DNA of 47,831 nt from DATLSM01 sp049585815 (GCA_049585815.1 JBAVAR010000013.1:1-47831); one strand, 5' to 3'; counted from the first letter of the stretch, positions 8,350-16,949 are shown. Notes: generated by a model from the sequence alone, not told the origin. Made by a program: numbers and translations.

Positions 8350-9270
8350 CTAGACCGGATCCATATCCGCCGCCGGGTCCGCCGCCGCAGTGCGGTCGTT
8401 GGGATCTTTGGGGTCCATGTGGGCGCTGTCGATGACGGCGCCGACCACGCGTGAGCCGGCGAGGAGCATGGTTCCAGCGACGGTGAGCGCCATGAAGGCG
8501 GCCAGGGCGAGGCCGCCGAGCGGCGTCGAGCTCCAGGACTCACCGAAGATCAGGGGCGCCAGCGCCACCGGGACGAGCACCTGGACGGCGAACATCGTCG
8601 GGGCGACGTGGGTCGCGGCGCGGCGCTGCAGGGCGCTCATCTCACTGAGTAGCGCCAGTCCCTCCGATGCGGCCGCGCTGGCGAGCCAGACGGCTGCGAG
8701 GAGCAGTGCCCCGGCGACCAGCTCGTCGGTCAAGAGCTTGCTGGCGATCCCGGTCCAGGCATAGCCGCAGCCGGCGCTGATCACCGGCAGCAGGCCGATC
8801 TGCCTCGCCCGGCTGCGCAGGACATAGGGGGCGGCAAGCGGAAGCGCGACGAGGACGAGCGCCGCGATGATCGCCCCGGTCCCGGCGTAGCCGGTGGTCC
8901 GCGCCGGCGCCGCCCAGGCCACTCCCGCCAGGCCGATCACGATCGCCCCCACCGCAAGCCCCTCCCGGCGCCCCGGACTCTCCCCCAGCCGGGTGGCGCC
9001 AAGCCACAGCAGGAGGACCAGCCCGCTGGCCAGACAGGGCTGCACCACGGTGAGGGGCGCCAGCAGGAGCGCGATGATCTCCAGCGGCCAACCGAGCAAG
9101 CCCAGCCCGGTGGCCCCCAGCCAGCGCCGGTTCAGGATCAGCTTGCCGAGCAGGGAGGGCCGCAGCGAATGGCGCTGGCCGACCTCGCGCGCCTCCAGCG
9201 CCTGCAGCGCAATCGAGGTGTTGTAGAGCAGCGACGCTCCGACAGCCGCGAGTATCCCGAGCGCCTGCAT
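8350..9270 (-). CDS. DMT-superfamily membrane transporter
   Basis: Polytopic membrane protein of 306 residues with nine or ten hydrophobic segments, related to the drug/metabolite transporter superfamily. The N-terminus (MQALGILAAVGASLLYNTSI, then ALQALEAREV) resembles the NIPA-like/EamA branch. A short charged tail (HMDPKDPNDRTAAADP) follows the last segment. The substrate cannot be read from sequence. The ATG at 9270 is chosen because the hydrophobic first helix starts there; a longer frame upstream gives only Arg-rich shadow sequence. It lies 17 bp after the ETF-QO stop on the same strand and may be cotranscribed. Confidence 0.8.
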   Translation of the reverse strand: MQALGILAAVGASLLYNTSIALQALEAREVGQRHSLRPSLLGKLILNRRWLGATGLGLLGWPLEIIALLLAPLTVVQPCLASGLVLLLWLGATRLGESPGRREGLAVGAIVIGLAGVAWAAPARTTGYAGTGAIIAALVLVALPLAAPYVLRSRARQIGLLPVISAGCGYAWTGIASKLLTDELVAGALLLAAVWLASAAASEGLALLSEMSALQRRAATHVAPTMFAVQVLVPVALAPLIFGESWSSTPLGGLALAAFMALTVAGTMLLAGSRVVGAVIDSAHMDPKDPNDRTAAADPAADMDPV

Positions 9271-9287
9271 GGGCGCGAGGTTAGTTC

Positions 9288-10994
9288 CTATGTCTCTTGG
9301 TAGAGCGGACCATCGCCGCCCTCGGGCAGCGTCAGGCGCCCGCCCTTGGCGGTGATCGCTCCACACTGCACGCAATTTGAGGCGGTGACGTGGACGTCCA
9401 CCTCCGCATTCCCACCCTCCGGCTGCTCGTCGGGAATCTCATAGACCTGCGCCGGGCACATCGAGACCCAGGTCTGGGCGATCTCGCGCGGCACCCGGGT
9501 GCGGATGCGGACGTGGTTTGGAGCGTCATCGCGGGTCGCGTTACCGGAGAGGAAGACCGAATCGAGCTTGTTGAAGGTGAGCTCGTTGTCGGGCTTGGGG
9601 TAGCTCTTGGCGGCGGTGCCGATGTGCATCGCCGGCTCGGCATTGTCCTCGACCTTCCAGTGACCGCCGGGGAAAGCGCCTTTGGTGGCGACCATCGCCG
9701 AGCCCATCATGCCGCCGAAGATCAGGCCCTTGGAGAGCGGCTGCTTCATATTGCGCGAGCGGTAGAGGTCCTTCTCGATCACCGAGTCGCGGATCATCTT
9801 GTCGTAGGAGTCGAAATTGACCGAGTCGATGTCGGCCTTCAACGACTCAACGATCGCTTCCGCCGCATACATGCCGGCGTGCATTGCGTAATGAACGCCG
9901 GCGAGTTCGGCGATATTGACCATCCCGGCAGCGTCGCCGGCGATCAGCATCCCGGGCACCGAGAAGCGCTTGGGGAGCGCCCAGTAGCCCCCTGAGGGAA
10001 TCGTCTTCGCGCCCCACCCGACCCGCTTGCCCCCCTTGATGATCTTCTCGATGAAGGGGTGCGTCTTGAACAGCTGCAGCGCGTCATGGACGCTGAAGGT
10101 CGCGTCGGTGTAGTCGAGCCCGACGACCAGCCCGAAGCAGAGCTTGTCCTCGCCCATCGGGTAGATGAAGCTACCGCCGGCCTCCTTGTATTTGGGGCTC
10201 CAGCGCAGCGGCCAGCCGAGGGTGTGGATCACGCGGTCAAGGGGCTTTGGGACCTCCCAGATCTCCTTGACGCCGAGCTCCCAGGCCTGCGGGTCAGCGC
10301 CGTGCATCTCGAAGTAGTCATAGGCGGCATAGGTCAGGTGGCCGATCGTTCCCTCGGCCAGCACCGTGGCTTTGGCCACCACGTCGGATCCGGGCTCAAA
10401 GTTGCCCAGCTCCTCGCCGTCCTTGCCGCGCCCGCGATCGCCCGAGCGAACCCCCTTGACGATTCTCTCCTCGACCAGCAGCTTGGTCGCGGCGGTCTCG
10501 GCGAGGATGTAGACGCCCGCCTCTTCCGCCTTCTCGGCGAGGAAGCGACCCAGCTTGGACACCGAGAGCGTGTAGGTGCCCTCTTTGCGGAAGTTGGGCG
10601 GCGTCGGCTTCAGCGGAAACGCTTTCTTTGAGGTCAGGAAGTAGGTCGCGTCCTTGGTCACCTCCTGATAGACCGCCGGCCAATCGGCCGGGTCGAGGTC
10701 GGGGAAGAGCCGGGTCAGCGCCGAGGGATCGACGTTGGCGCCCGAGAGCAGGTGCGCACCCGGCACTTTGCCCTTCTCGATCACCGCGACCGGGACTTCG
10801 CCCAGCTTCTCGGTCAGCTCCGGCTCGGCCTCCAGAAGCTGCATCAATTTGTTGGCGCAGGCGAGCCCGGCGGGGCCGCCACCAACGATCGCGATGCCGA
10901 CCTCGATCCGGTCCTCGGGCGCATCGGTAGGCGGCCCGATCACCTCGGCGCTCTCAAACGGCGGCGGGAACTCAAGCGGCGAGACGTCCGGCAT
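9288..10994 (-). CDS. Electron-transfer flavoprotein:quinone oxidoreductase-like protein, one Fe-S cysteine missing
   Basis: FAD enzyme that passes electrons from reduced ETF to the membrane quinone pool. The 568 residues match ETF-QO, not the shorter FixC. An FAD-binding GGGPAGLA follows the first beta strand (near residue 38), GDAAGMVN is the second FAD motif, and the C-terminal ferredoxin-like region ends PEGGDGPLYQ as in the family. Known ETF-QO binds its 4Fe-4S cluster with four cysteines, the last three as CxxCxxC. Here C513, C541 and C544 are present, but the fourth position is Ile (NCVQCGAITAKGG, I547). The cluster may be altered or absent. It follows etfB-etfA on the same strand, with a GGAAGGAG ribosome site. 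Confidence 0.93.
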   Translation of the reverse strand: MPDVSPLEFPPPFESAEVIGPPTDAPEDRIEVGIAIVGGGPAGLACANKLMQLLEAEPELTEKLGEVPVAVIEKGKVPGAHLLSGANVDPSALTRLFPDLDPADWPAVYQEVTKDATYFLTSKKAFPLKPTPPNFRKEGTYTLSVSKLGRFLAEKAEEAGVYILAETAATKLLVEERIVKGVRSGDRGRGKDGEELGNFEPGSDVVAKATVLAEGTIGHLTYAAYDYFEMHGADPQAWELGVKEIWEVPKPLDRVIHTLGWPLRWSPKYKEAGGSFIYPMGEDKLCFGLVVGLDYTDATFSVHDALQLFKTHPFIEKIIKGGKRVGWGAKTIPSGGYWALPKRFSVPGMLIAGDAAGMVNIAELAGVHYAMHAGMYAAEAIVESLKADIDSVNFDSYDKMIRDSVIEKDLYRSRNMKQPLSKGLIFGGMMGSAMVATKGAFPGGHWKVEDNAEPAMHIGTAAKSYPKPDNELTFNKLDSVFLSGNATRDDAPNHVRIRTRVPREIAQTWVSMCPAQVYEIPDEQPEGGNAEVDVHVTASNCVQCGAITAKGGRLTLPEGGDGPLYQET

Positions 10995-11036
10995 CTCTGA
11001 CTCCTTCCGAAGGGGCGAGGGGAGGCGAGCTCTCGC

Positions 11037-12011
11037 TCAGCCGCCCTGCCTGGCCTTGATCGCCTCGGTCAGCTTGGGCAGGATCTTGTGCAGATCACCG
11101 ACCACGCCGAGGTCTGAGAACTCAAAGATCGGCGCGTTTTGGTCCTTGTTGATCGCCAGGATGTTCTCCGAGCTCTGCATCCCGACCTTGTGCTGGATTG
11201 CGCCGGAGATGCCGGCCGCCAGGTAGAGCTTTGGCGCGACCGTCTTGCCGGTCTGACCGATCTGCGCCGCGTAGGGGTACCAGCCGGCGTCGACGACGGC
11301 GCGGGTGGCCGCGACGGCGCCGCCCATCGCCTCCGCCAGTTCCTCGCAGAGCTTGAAGCCCTCGGCCGCACCGAGGCCGCGCCCGCCGCCGACGAGGATG
11401 TCGGCGTCCTCGATGTTGACGTCGGCACCGCGCTGCTCCCCGCGCTGGACCATCGTCGCCTTCTCCGACCAGGGTGAGAGCTCGACCTCGACGTCGAGAA
11501 CCTCGGCGCTGCCACCGCTCTCGGTGGCGTCAAAGGCGTTCAGTCGACCGATGATGATCCCCGGCTCGCCGACGTAGCCGACGTCGGCGATCTGGGAGTC
11601 CTGGAGGATCGGTCGCTCGGCGACCAGCTTGCCGTCCTTGACCTTGACCTCGGTGACCTCCATCGTCACCCCGGCGTTCAGCCTTGCGGTCAGACCGGCG
11701 CCGATCTCAAAGCCGAGCAGGCCGCCGCCGAACAGCGCATAGGAGAAGCCCTGCTCGGCGATCACCTTGGCCATCGCGTCGACGATCGGCTGGGCGAGGC
11801 CCTCGGGCACGCCCTTCGCGCGGTAGACCTTCGCCGCTCCGTAGTTGCCGAGCGCCGCGCAGGCCTCATCGGAGGCCTCACCGACCACCAGCGCGGCGGC
11901 CTCCCCACCGATCTGGCTGGCCAGCTTCGCCGCCTCTGAGATTGCCCCGAGCGAGTTCTTGTTGAAGTTGCCCTCGTCATCGTGGAGGGCGTAAACCAGG
12001 ATGCCTGCCAT
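11037..12011 (-). CDS. etfA: Electron transfer flavoprotein alpha subunit
   Basis: Alpha (large) subunit of the soluble heterodimeric ETF, which carries FAD and accepts electrons from acyl-CoA dehydrogenases. 324 residues. The C-terminal FAD-binding domain is clear: VGGGRGLG, then the TRAVVDAGWYPYAAQIGQTG stretch, KLYLAAGISGAIQHKVGM and AINKDQNAPIFEFSDLGVVGD, all standard for EtfA. The ATG abuts the etfB stop (TAAATG), so the two subunits are made together. ETF-QO follows 42 bp downstream. This looks like the cell's general fatty- and amino-acid oxidation ETF rather than a nitrogen-fixation FixB, as no fix or nif genes are nearby. Confidence 0.96.
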   Translation of the reverse strand: MAGILVYALHDDEGNFNKNSLGAISEAAKLASQIGGEAAALVVGEASDEACAALGNYGAAKVYRAKGVPEGLAQPIVDAMAKVIAEQGFSYALFGGGLLGFEIGAGLTARLNAGVTMEVTEVKVKDGKLVAERPILQDSQIADVGYVGEPGIIIGRLNAFDATESGGSAEVLDVEVELSPWSEKATMVQRGEQRGADVNIEDADILVGGGRGLGAAEGFKLCEELAEAMGGAVAATRAVVDAGWYPYAAQIGQTGKTVAPKLYLAAGISGAIQHKVGMQSSENILAINKDQNAPIFEFSDLGVVGDLHKILPKLTEAIKARQGG

Positions 12012-12803
12012 TTAGATCAGCTTCCTCTCGTCGAGCCAGGCGAGGATCTTCTCGACCGTCTCGTTGGTGTCCTCGTCCTCGATGATCTCCCCGGCCTCCT
12101 TGGCGGGCGGTGGATTCAGCGCGAGGACCGCTGTCTTTGAGCCGGACTCGCCGACCATCGCGGCGTCGATGCCGAGGTCGGCGGTCGCCTTGGGGTCCAG
12201 CGGTTTTTTCTTTGCCCCCATGATCGCCTTCAGGCTGGGGTAGCGCGGCTCGTTGATCGCATCGCCGACGCTGATCACGGCGGGCAGCTCGACCTCGACC
12301 GTGTCGTAGCCGTACTCGGCCTGGCGCTCGCAGCGCAGCTTGCCGTCGGCGATATCGACCTTGATCACCTGGGTGAGCGAGGGCATCCGCAGGTGATCGG
12401 CGACGACGGCGCCGATCGTGTAGCACTCGCCGTCGTCTGACTGCTGGCCGAGCAGCACCAGGTCGGGGCTCTCGGCCTCCAGCACCTTGGCCAGCGAGTA
12501 GCCGGTCGCGCAGACGTCAGAACCGGCAAGCGCATCGTCGCTGAGGTGGACCGAGCGGTCGGCACCGAGCGCCACGGCCTTGTGCAGGGCGCGGACGGCG
12601 GAGTCGGGGCCCATCGTCACCGCGACGACTTCCTCGACCGGGATCGCGCCGCCTTCCTTGATCTGCATGGCGGCCTCGATCGCATGTGTGTCGAAGGGGT
12701 TGAGGTTCTTCTCGCCGCTGCGGTCCAGACGCATCGTGTTGGGATCGATGCGCTTTTGGACGGCGGCGTCCGGCACCTCCTTGACCAGGACGCAGATCTT
12801 CAA
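12012..12803 (-). CDS. etfB: Electron transfer flavoprotein beta subunit
   Basis: Beta (small) subunit of ETF, which carries AMP and the recognition loop docking onto acyl-CoA dehydrogenases. 263 residues; the N-terminus MKICVLVKEVPD, the NPFDTHAIEAA stretch and DLVLLGQQSDDGECYTIGA are characteristic. The start is TTG at 12803, chosen because AAGGAGG lies 7 nt upstream and the family-conserved N-terminus begins exactly there. It is the first gene of etfB-etfA-ETF-QO. A predicted -10 (TATAGA, 12865-12860) and an 18-bp palindrome (12837-12854) precede it, so the operon is probably under repressor control. Confidence 0.96.
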   Translation of the reverse strand: MKICVLVKEVPDAAVQKRIDPNTMRLDRSGEKNLNPFDTHAIEAAMQIKEGGAIPVEEVVAVTMGPDSAVRALHKAVALGADRSVHLSDDALAGSDVCATGYSLAKVLEAESPDLVLLGQQSDDGECYTIGAVVADHLRMPSLTQVIKVDIADGKLRCERQAEYGYDTVEVELPAVISVGDAINEPRYPSLKAIMGAKKKPLDPKATADLGIDAAMVGESGSKTAVLALNPPPAKEAGEIIEDEDTNETVEKILAWLDERKLI

Positions 12804-12836
12804 GTTCGAGCCTCCTTGGCTGGTTCTCGGGCTGGT

Positions 12837-12865
12837 TGACTGACCAGTCAGTCAGTCTATCTATA
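12837..12865 (-). promoter_or_regulatory. etfB promoter with FadR-like palindromic operator
   Basis: A perfect inverted repeat, TGACTGA-CCAG-TCAGTCA on the plus strand (12837-12854), has 7-nt arms and a 4-nt spacer. On the minus strand it starts 5 bp after a TATAGA -10 (12865-12860), so it would cover the transcription start and block etfB when bound. No good -35 is seen. The geometry and arm sequence resemble the Bacillus subtilis FadR (TetR family) box TGAATGA-N4-TCATTCA, which controls fatty-acid genes including etfBA. That a FadR/TetR-like repressor acts here is an inference; no such regulator gene is in this window. Confidence 0.65.
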
Positions 12866-12882
12866 GACGTCGCGGTGCGGCG

Positions 12883-13317
12883 TTAGGGGTGGCGTTGCTC
12901 ACGCTCGTGGCGCTCCACCGCGCCCGCGCGGATGAACTCGACGATCTCATCGGTTCCGGCGCCGGGGGTGAAGACCGCGGCGACGCCGAGCTCCTTCAGC
13001 TGCGGGATGTCCTCGGCGGGAATCGTCCCCCCAACGGTGACCAGCACGTCGTCCACCCCCTGTTCGGCGAGCAGCTGGACCACCCGCGGCACCAGGGTCA
13101 TGTGGGCGCCGGAGAGGATCGAGAGCCCGACCGCGTCGGCGTCCTCCTGGATCACCGTCTCGGCGATCTGCTCGGGAGTCTGGTGCAGGCCGGTGTAGAT
13201 CACCTCCATCCCGGCATCGCGCAGGGCGCGGGCGATGATCTTGGCGCCGCGATCGTGGCCGTCGAGGCCGGGCTTGGCGACGACGACGCGGATCTTCCTT
13301 GCGGTTGCAGCCTCCAT
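12883..13317 (-). CDS. icmB: Acyl-CoA mutase small subunit (B12-binding), isobutyryl-CoA mutase type
   Basis: Cobalamin-binding subunit of 144 residues. The B12 motif DxHxxG is present as GLDGHDRG, with the following SILSGAH (SxL) and the VGGTIP glycine pair, the full set for base-off/His-on B12 binding. Methylmalonyl-CoA mutases usually carry this domain at the C-terminus of the large chain; a free-standing subunit is typical of isobutyryl-CoA mutase. It starts 12 bp after the large-subunit stop. The symbol rests on the large-subunit active site; a standalone methylmalonyl-CoA mutase B12 subunit is the alternative reading. Confidence 0.88.
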   Translation of the reverse strand: MEAATARKIRVVVAKPGLDGHDRGAKIIARALRDAGMEVIYTGLHQTPEQIAETVIQEDADAVGLSILSGAHMTLVPRVVQLLAEQGVDDVLVTVGGTIPAEDIPQLKELGVAAVFTPGAGTDEIVEFIRAGAVERHEREQRHP

Positions 13318-13329
13318 CGCGGCGGAACC

Positions 13330-14952
13330 TTAGAAGACCGGCGACTCGGTGTAGGTGCCGAACACCTCCTGCAGCGCCGCGATCATCTCCCCCTCGGTGG
13401 CGCTGACCCTGGCTGCCGCGAGAATCGCGGGCATCAGATTCTCCTCGGTCTCGGCGACGCGCTTTAGCTCGGCGAGGGTGCTCTGCAGGGCGGCGGAGTC
13501 GCGCTGGGCGCGGGTCGCCTTGAGGCGATCGATCTGCTTCTGTTCAAGCGCCGGATCGATCCGCAGGATCGGCGTCTCATCCTCCCCGCCCTCGGTGAAG
13601 TCATTGACCCCGACGACGATGCGCCGGCGCTCGTTCAGCTCCTGCTGATAGGCGAAGGAGGCATCGGCGATCTCGCGCTGGGGGAAGTTCTGGCGGATCG
13701 CCTCGACCATCCCGCCGAGCTCATCGATTCGGGCGAAGTAGCGGTAGGCGGCCTGCTCCATCTCGTCGGTCAGCCGCTCGATGAACCAGGAGCCACCGAG
13801 CGGGTCGGCGGTGTTGGTGACGCCTGACTCCATCGCGATGATCTGCTGGGTGCGCAACGCCACCCGCACCGCCTCCTCGGTCGGCAGCGCGAGCGCCTCA
13901 TCAAAGGAATTGGTATGCAGTGATTGGGTGCCGCCGAGCACCGCGGCGAGCGCCTCCAGGGAGGTCCGCACCACGTTGTTGAGCGGCTGCTGGGCGGTCA
14001 GGGAGACGCCGGCGGTCTGGGCGTGAAAGCGCAGCCGCATCGACTCCTCGCGCATCGCGCCGTAGGTGTCTCGCATCTCGCGCGCCCAGATTCGCCGCGC
14101 CGCCCGGTACTTGGCGATCTCCTCAAAGAAATCGACGTGGGCGTTGAAGAAGAAGGAGAGCCGCGGGGCGAACTCGTCGATGTCGAGGCCGCGCTCCAGC
14201 GCCCGCTCGACGTAGGTGAAGCCGTCCTTGAGCGTGAAGGCCAGCTCCTGCTGAGCGGTCGAACCGGCCTCGCGGATGTGATAGCCGGAGATCGAGACCG
14301 GGTGCCAGCGGGGCATGTGCTCGGCGCACCACTCGATCATGTCGGTGACCAGGCGCATCGCCGGCTCGATCGGAAAGCACCACTCCTTCTGGGCGATGTA
14401 CTCCTTGAGGATGTCGGTCTGGATCGTGCCGCCGAGCTTCTCCGCCGGCACACCCTGGCGCTCGCCGACCAGCACATAGAAGGCGAGCAGAATCGCCGCC
14501 GGGGCGTTGATCGTCATCGAGGTGCTTACCGCCCCGAGCGGAATCCCGGCAAAGAGCTGCTCCATGTCGTCGAGGCTGTCGACGGCGACACCCTCGCGGC
14601 CGACCTCGCCGATGCTGCGGGGGTGATCGGAGTCATAGCCCATCAAGGTGGGCATGTCGAAGGCGGTTGAGAGCCCCGTCTGACCGTGATCGAGCAGGTA
14701 GTGGAAGCGCTGGTTGGTCTCCTCGACCGTGCCGAAACCGGCGAACTGGCGCATCGTCCAGAGGCGTCCCCGGTACATCGACCGATAGGGACCGCGCGTG
14801 AACGGGTACTCACCGGGGCGCCCGATCGTGGCGTCGGGGTCTGCGGCTCCGTCGGGGGCCGTGTAGAGCGGCTCGATCGGGCTCCCAGAGATCGTCGAGA
14901 ACTCCGCCTCGCGCTCGCTGAACTCGGGCTTTTGCCGGGGCTCCGCCGCCAT
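13330..14952 (-). CDS. icmA: Acyl-CoA mutase large subunit, isobutyryl-CoA mutase-like
   Basis: Large subunit (540 residues) of a B12-dependent acyl-CoA mutase; it has the substrate-binding TIM barrel and lacks the B12 domain, which is encoded next door. Landmarks: TRGPYRSMYRGRLWTMRQF, GTIQTDILKEY and SISGYHIREAG with the active-site H225. Methylmalonyl-CoA mutase recognises its substrate carboxylate with Tyr89 and Arg207 (Propionibacterium numbering). By alignment by eye these positions are F70 (MRQF) and Q188 (IAQKEW) here, the pair known from isobutyryl-CoA mutase. I therefore call interconversion of isobutyryl-CoA and n-butyryl-CoA. A related mutase specificity remains possible. Confidence 0.85.
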   Translation of the reverse strand: MAAEPRQKPEFSEREAEFSTISGSPIEPLYTAPDGAADPDATIGRPGEYPFTRGPYRSMYRGRLWTMRQFAGFGTVEETNQRFHYLLDHGQTGLSTAFDMPTLMGYDSDHPRSIGEVGREGVAVDSLDDMEQLFAGIPLGAVSTSMTINAPAAILLAFYVLVGERQGVPAEKLGGTIQTDILKEYIAQKEWCFPIEPAMRLVTDMIEWCAEHMPRWHPVSISGYHIREAGSTAQQELAFTLKDGFTYVERALERGLDIDEFAPRLSFFFNAHVDFFEEIAKYRAARRIWAREMRDTYGAMREESMRLRFHAQTAGVSLTAQQPLNNVVRTSLEALAAVLGGTQSLHTNSFDEALALPTEEAVRVALRTQQIIAMESGVTNTADPLGGSWFIERLTDEMEQAAYRYFARIDELGGMVEAIRQNFPQREIADASFAYQQELNERRRIVVGVNDFTEGGEDETPILRIDPALEQKQIDRLKATRAQRDSAALQSTLAELKRVAETEENLMPAILAAARVSATEGEMIAALQEVFGTYTESPVF

Positions 14953-14974
14953 GGCAGGAGTCTAGATGGGGGTG

Positions 14975-15763
14975 CTAACCGCGGCGGATCGGGCTGCGGC
15001 GGGGCGGGGTCCTGCGTCCCTTGGCCACGCGGGAGGCGCCAAAGCCGGCAACCGTCGCCAGCAGGGTGATCGCGACGGCGACAAGGCGTCGACCAAGGCG
15101 CTCAAAGCGCATCGTCTGCCAGCCTTCCTGCTTGGCGATCTCAGCCAGCGGCGGGTCCGGGTTGACGACTACTGGATGGCCCACGGCGCGCAGCATCGGC
15201 AGATCGGAGAGCGAGTCCGAGTAGGCATAGGAGGCGCTCAGGTCGACCTCGTGGACGGCGGCAAAGGTGCGCATCGCCTCGACCTTGCCGGAGCCATAGA
15301 CAAAGGGCCCGTCCAGGCGGCCGCTGAAGTTTCCCCGCTCATCGACCTCATAGCGGGTGCCGATCCCGCCCTCCATCCCGAGCACGCGTGCCAGTGAGCC
15401 GACCACTTCGTTGCCGGCGGCGCTGACGATGAAGGTGGCGCGGCCGGCATCCTGGTGGGCATGGACCTCTTCCAGCATCTGCGGGTAGATGCGGGGCAGG
15501 ATCGCCGCCATCACCTCCGGCCCCATGCGCTCGATCGTCTTCGCCGGCACGCCGGAGATCAGCTCGCGGGCGACCCGCAGCACCTCGGCGGTGCGCTCGT
15601 CGGTTGTGCCGCGCAGGCGGTAGCGCAGGTGCTCGATCGCCCAGCTGGCGAGCTGGGCGCGGCCGACGATCCCCTGGCGGGTCGCGACGCGGGCGAACTG
15701 CATCCCGCTCGACCCCGCCATCAGGGTCTTGTCGAGGTCAAAAAAGGCCGCGGCGCGGCTCAA
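14975..15763 (-). CDS. HAD-superfamily IB phosphatase-like hydrolase with C-terminal membrane segment
   Basis: Haloacid-dehalogenase fold hydrolase of 262 residues, SerB-like subfamily IB. Motif I is FFDLDKTLM (nucleophile Asp near residue 9), motif II is IVSAAGNE, a lysine lies in GSGKVEAM, and motif IV is AYSDSLSDLPML. A hydrophobic segment (about 228-246) and a basic Arg/Pro tail suggest anchoring to the membrane from the cytoplasmic side. The start is TTG at 15763, 1 bp after the thiolase stop, so the two genes are probably cotranscribed. Members of this subfamily often accompany lipid genes; the substrate is not known. Confidence 0.88.
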   Translation of the reverse strand: MSRAAAFFDLDKTLMAGSSGMQFARVATRQGIVGRAQLASWAIEHLRYRLRGTTDERTAEVLRVARELISGVPAKTIERMGPEVMAAILPRIYPQMLEEVHAHQDAGRATFIVSAAGNEVVGSLARVLGMEGGIGTRYEVDERGNFSGRLDGPFVYGSGKVEAMRTFAAVHEVDLSASYAYSDSLSDLPMLRAVGHPVVVNPDPPLAEIAKQEGWQTMRFERLGRRLVAVAITLLATVAGFGASRVAKGRRTPPRRSPIRRG

Positions 15764-15764
15764 T

Positions 15765-16949
15765 CTAGGACCCGTTGACCTCGATCACGATCGCGTCGCC
15801 CTGCCCACCGCCGGAGCAGATCGCGGCGACGCCCAGGCCCCCTCCGCGGCGGCGCAGCTCGTGCACCAGGGCGCCGACGATGCGGGCTCCGGAGGCACCG
15901 ATCGGGTGGCCGAGGGCGATCGCACCGCCGTTGACGTTGACCTTGTCCTCATCGACTCCGAGCATTCGTACCGAGTTGATCGCGACCGAGGCAAAGGCCT
16001 CGTTGATCTCCCAGAGGTCGACGTCCTCAGGGCGTTTGCCGATCTTCTCCAGGGCCTGCCTGGCGGCCTTGGCCGGAGTCCGCGCCAGGTAGGCAAAGTC
16101 ATCGGCGACGGCGCCGTAGGCGAGGACGCGGGCAAGCGGCGCGCTGCCCTGCTTCTCGGCCCACTCCTCTGAGGCGATCACAAGCGCACCGGCCCCGTCA
16201 TTGACGCCTGGGGAGTTGCCGGCGGTATGGGTGGCGTCCGCCCCGCCGACCGCCCTCAGCTTGGCCAGCACCTCGACCGTGGTGTCAGGACGGATCGCCT
16301 CGTCAACCTCGACCGTACTCTCACCCTTGCGCGACTTGACGGTGACGCCGACGATCTCCTCGGCGAGGCGGCCGGCATCGGTCGCCTCGGCGGCGAGCCG
16401 GTGCGAGCGCTCGGCGAAGCGGTCCATGTCGGCCCGGGTGATCTCCAGCTCGTTGGAGACCGTGCTGGCCTCGTTGATCATCTGCTGCTCGGTGAAGGGA
16501 TTGGTGAGGCCGTCATGGGTCATCGCGTCAACCGCCGTCACGTCGCCCATGCGAAAGCCGAAGCGGGCCCCCGGCAGCAGGTAGGGGGCTCGGCTCATCG
16601 ACTCCATCCCGCCGGTCACCGCCACCTCGGCGTCTCCGGCGCGAATCGCGAGGTCGGCGATGCCGATCGAGCGCATCCCCGAGGCGCAGACCTTGTTGAC
16701 CGTTTCCGAGGGAACCTCCTTGGGGATGCCGCCCTTGATCTGAGCCTGGCGCGAGGGGATCTGGCCCTGGCCGGCCTGCAGCACCTGGCCGAAGACGACC
16801 TGGTCAACCTGCTCGGCATCGACGCCCGAGCGCTCAAGCGCCGCCTCGATCACGTGTCCGCCGAGGTCTGTCGCGTCAAGTGAGGAAAGCGTGCCGCCCA
16901 TCTTGCCGAAGGGGGTCCGCGCGCTCGCAAGGATCACTGTGCTGGGCAT
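15765..16949 (-). CDS. Acetyl-CoA acetyltransferase (thiolase)
   Basis: Thiolase of 394 residues catalysing either cleavage of 3-ketoacyl-CoA at the end of beta-oxidation or condensation of two acetyl-CoA. The acyl-carrying nucleophile is C88 in VNKVCASGMRS; NEAFASVA, GHPIGASGAR (His) and the second Cys in AICSGGGQG complete the active site. ATG at 16949 has AAAGG upstream; a longer frame adds only an unlikely 24-residue leader. It lies divergent from pepA with about 100 bp between them. With the ETF genes, acyl-CoA dehydrogenase and mutase nearby, a degradative role is more likely than a biosynthetic one. Confidence 0.95.
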   Translation of the reverse strand: MPSTVILASARTPFGKMGGTLSSLDATDLGGHVIEAALERSGVDAEQVDQVVFGQVLQAGQGQIPSRQAQIKGGIPKEVPSETVNKVCASGMRSIGIADLAIRAGDAEVAVTGGMESMSRAPYLLPGARFGFRMGDVTAVDAMTHDGLTNPFTEQQMINEASTVSNELEITRADMDRFAERSHRLAAEATDAGRLAEEIVGVTVKSRKGESTVEVDEAIRPDTTVEVLAKLRAVGGADATHTAGNSPGVNDGAGALVIASEEWAEKQGSAPLARVLAYGAVADDFAYLARTPAKAARQALEKIGKRPEDVDLWEINEAFASVAINSVRMLGVDEDKVNVNGGAIALGHPIGASGARIVGALVHELRRRGGGLGVAAICSGGGQGDAIVIEVNGS

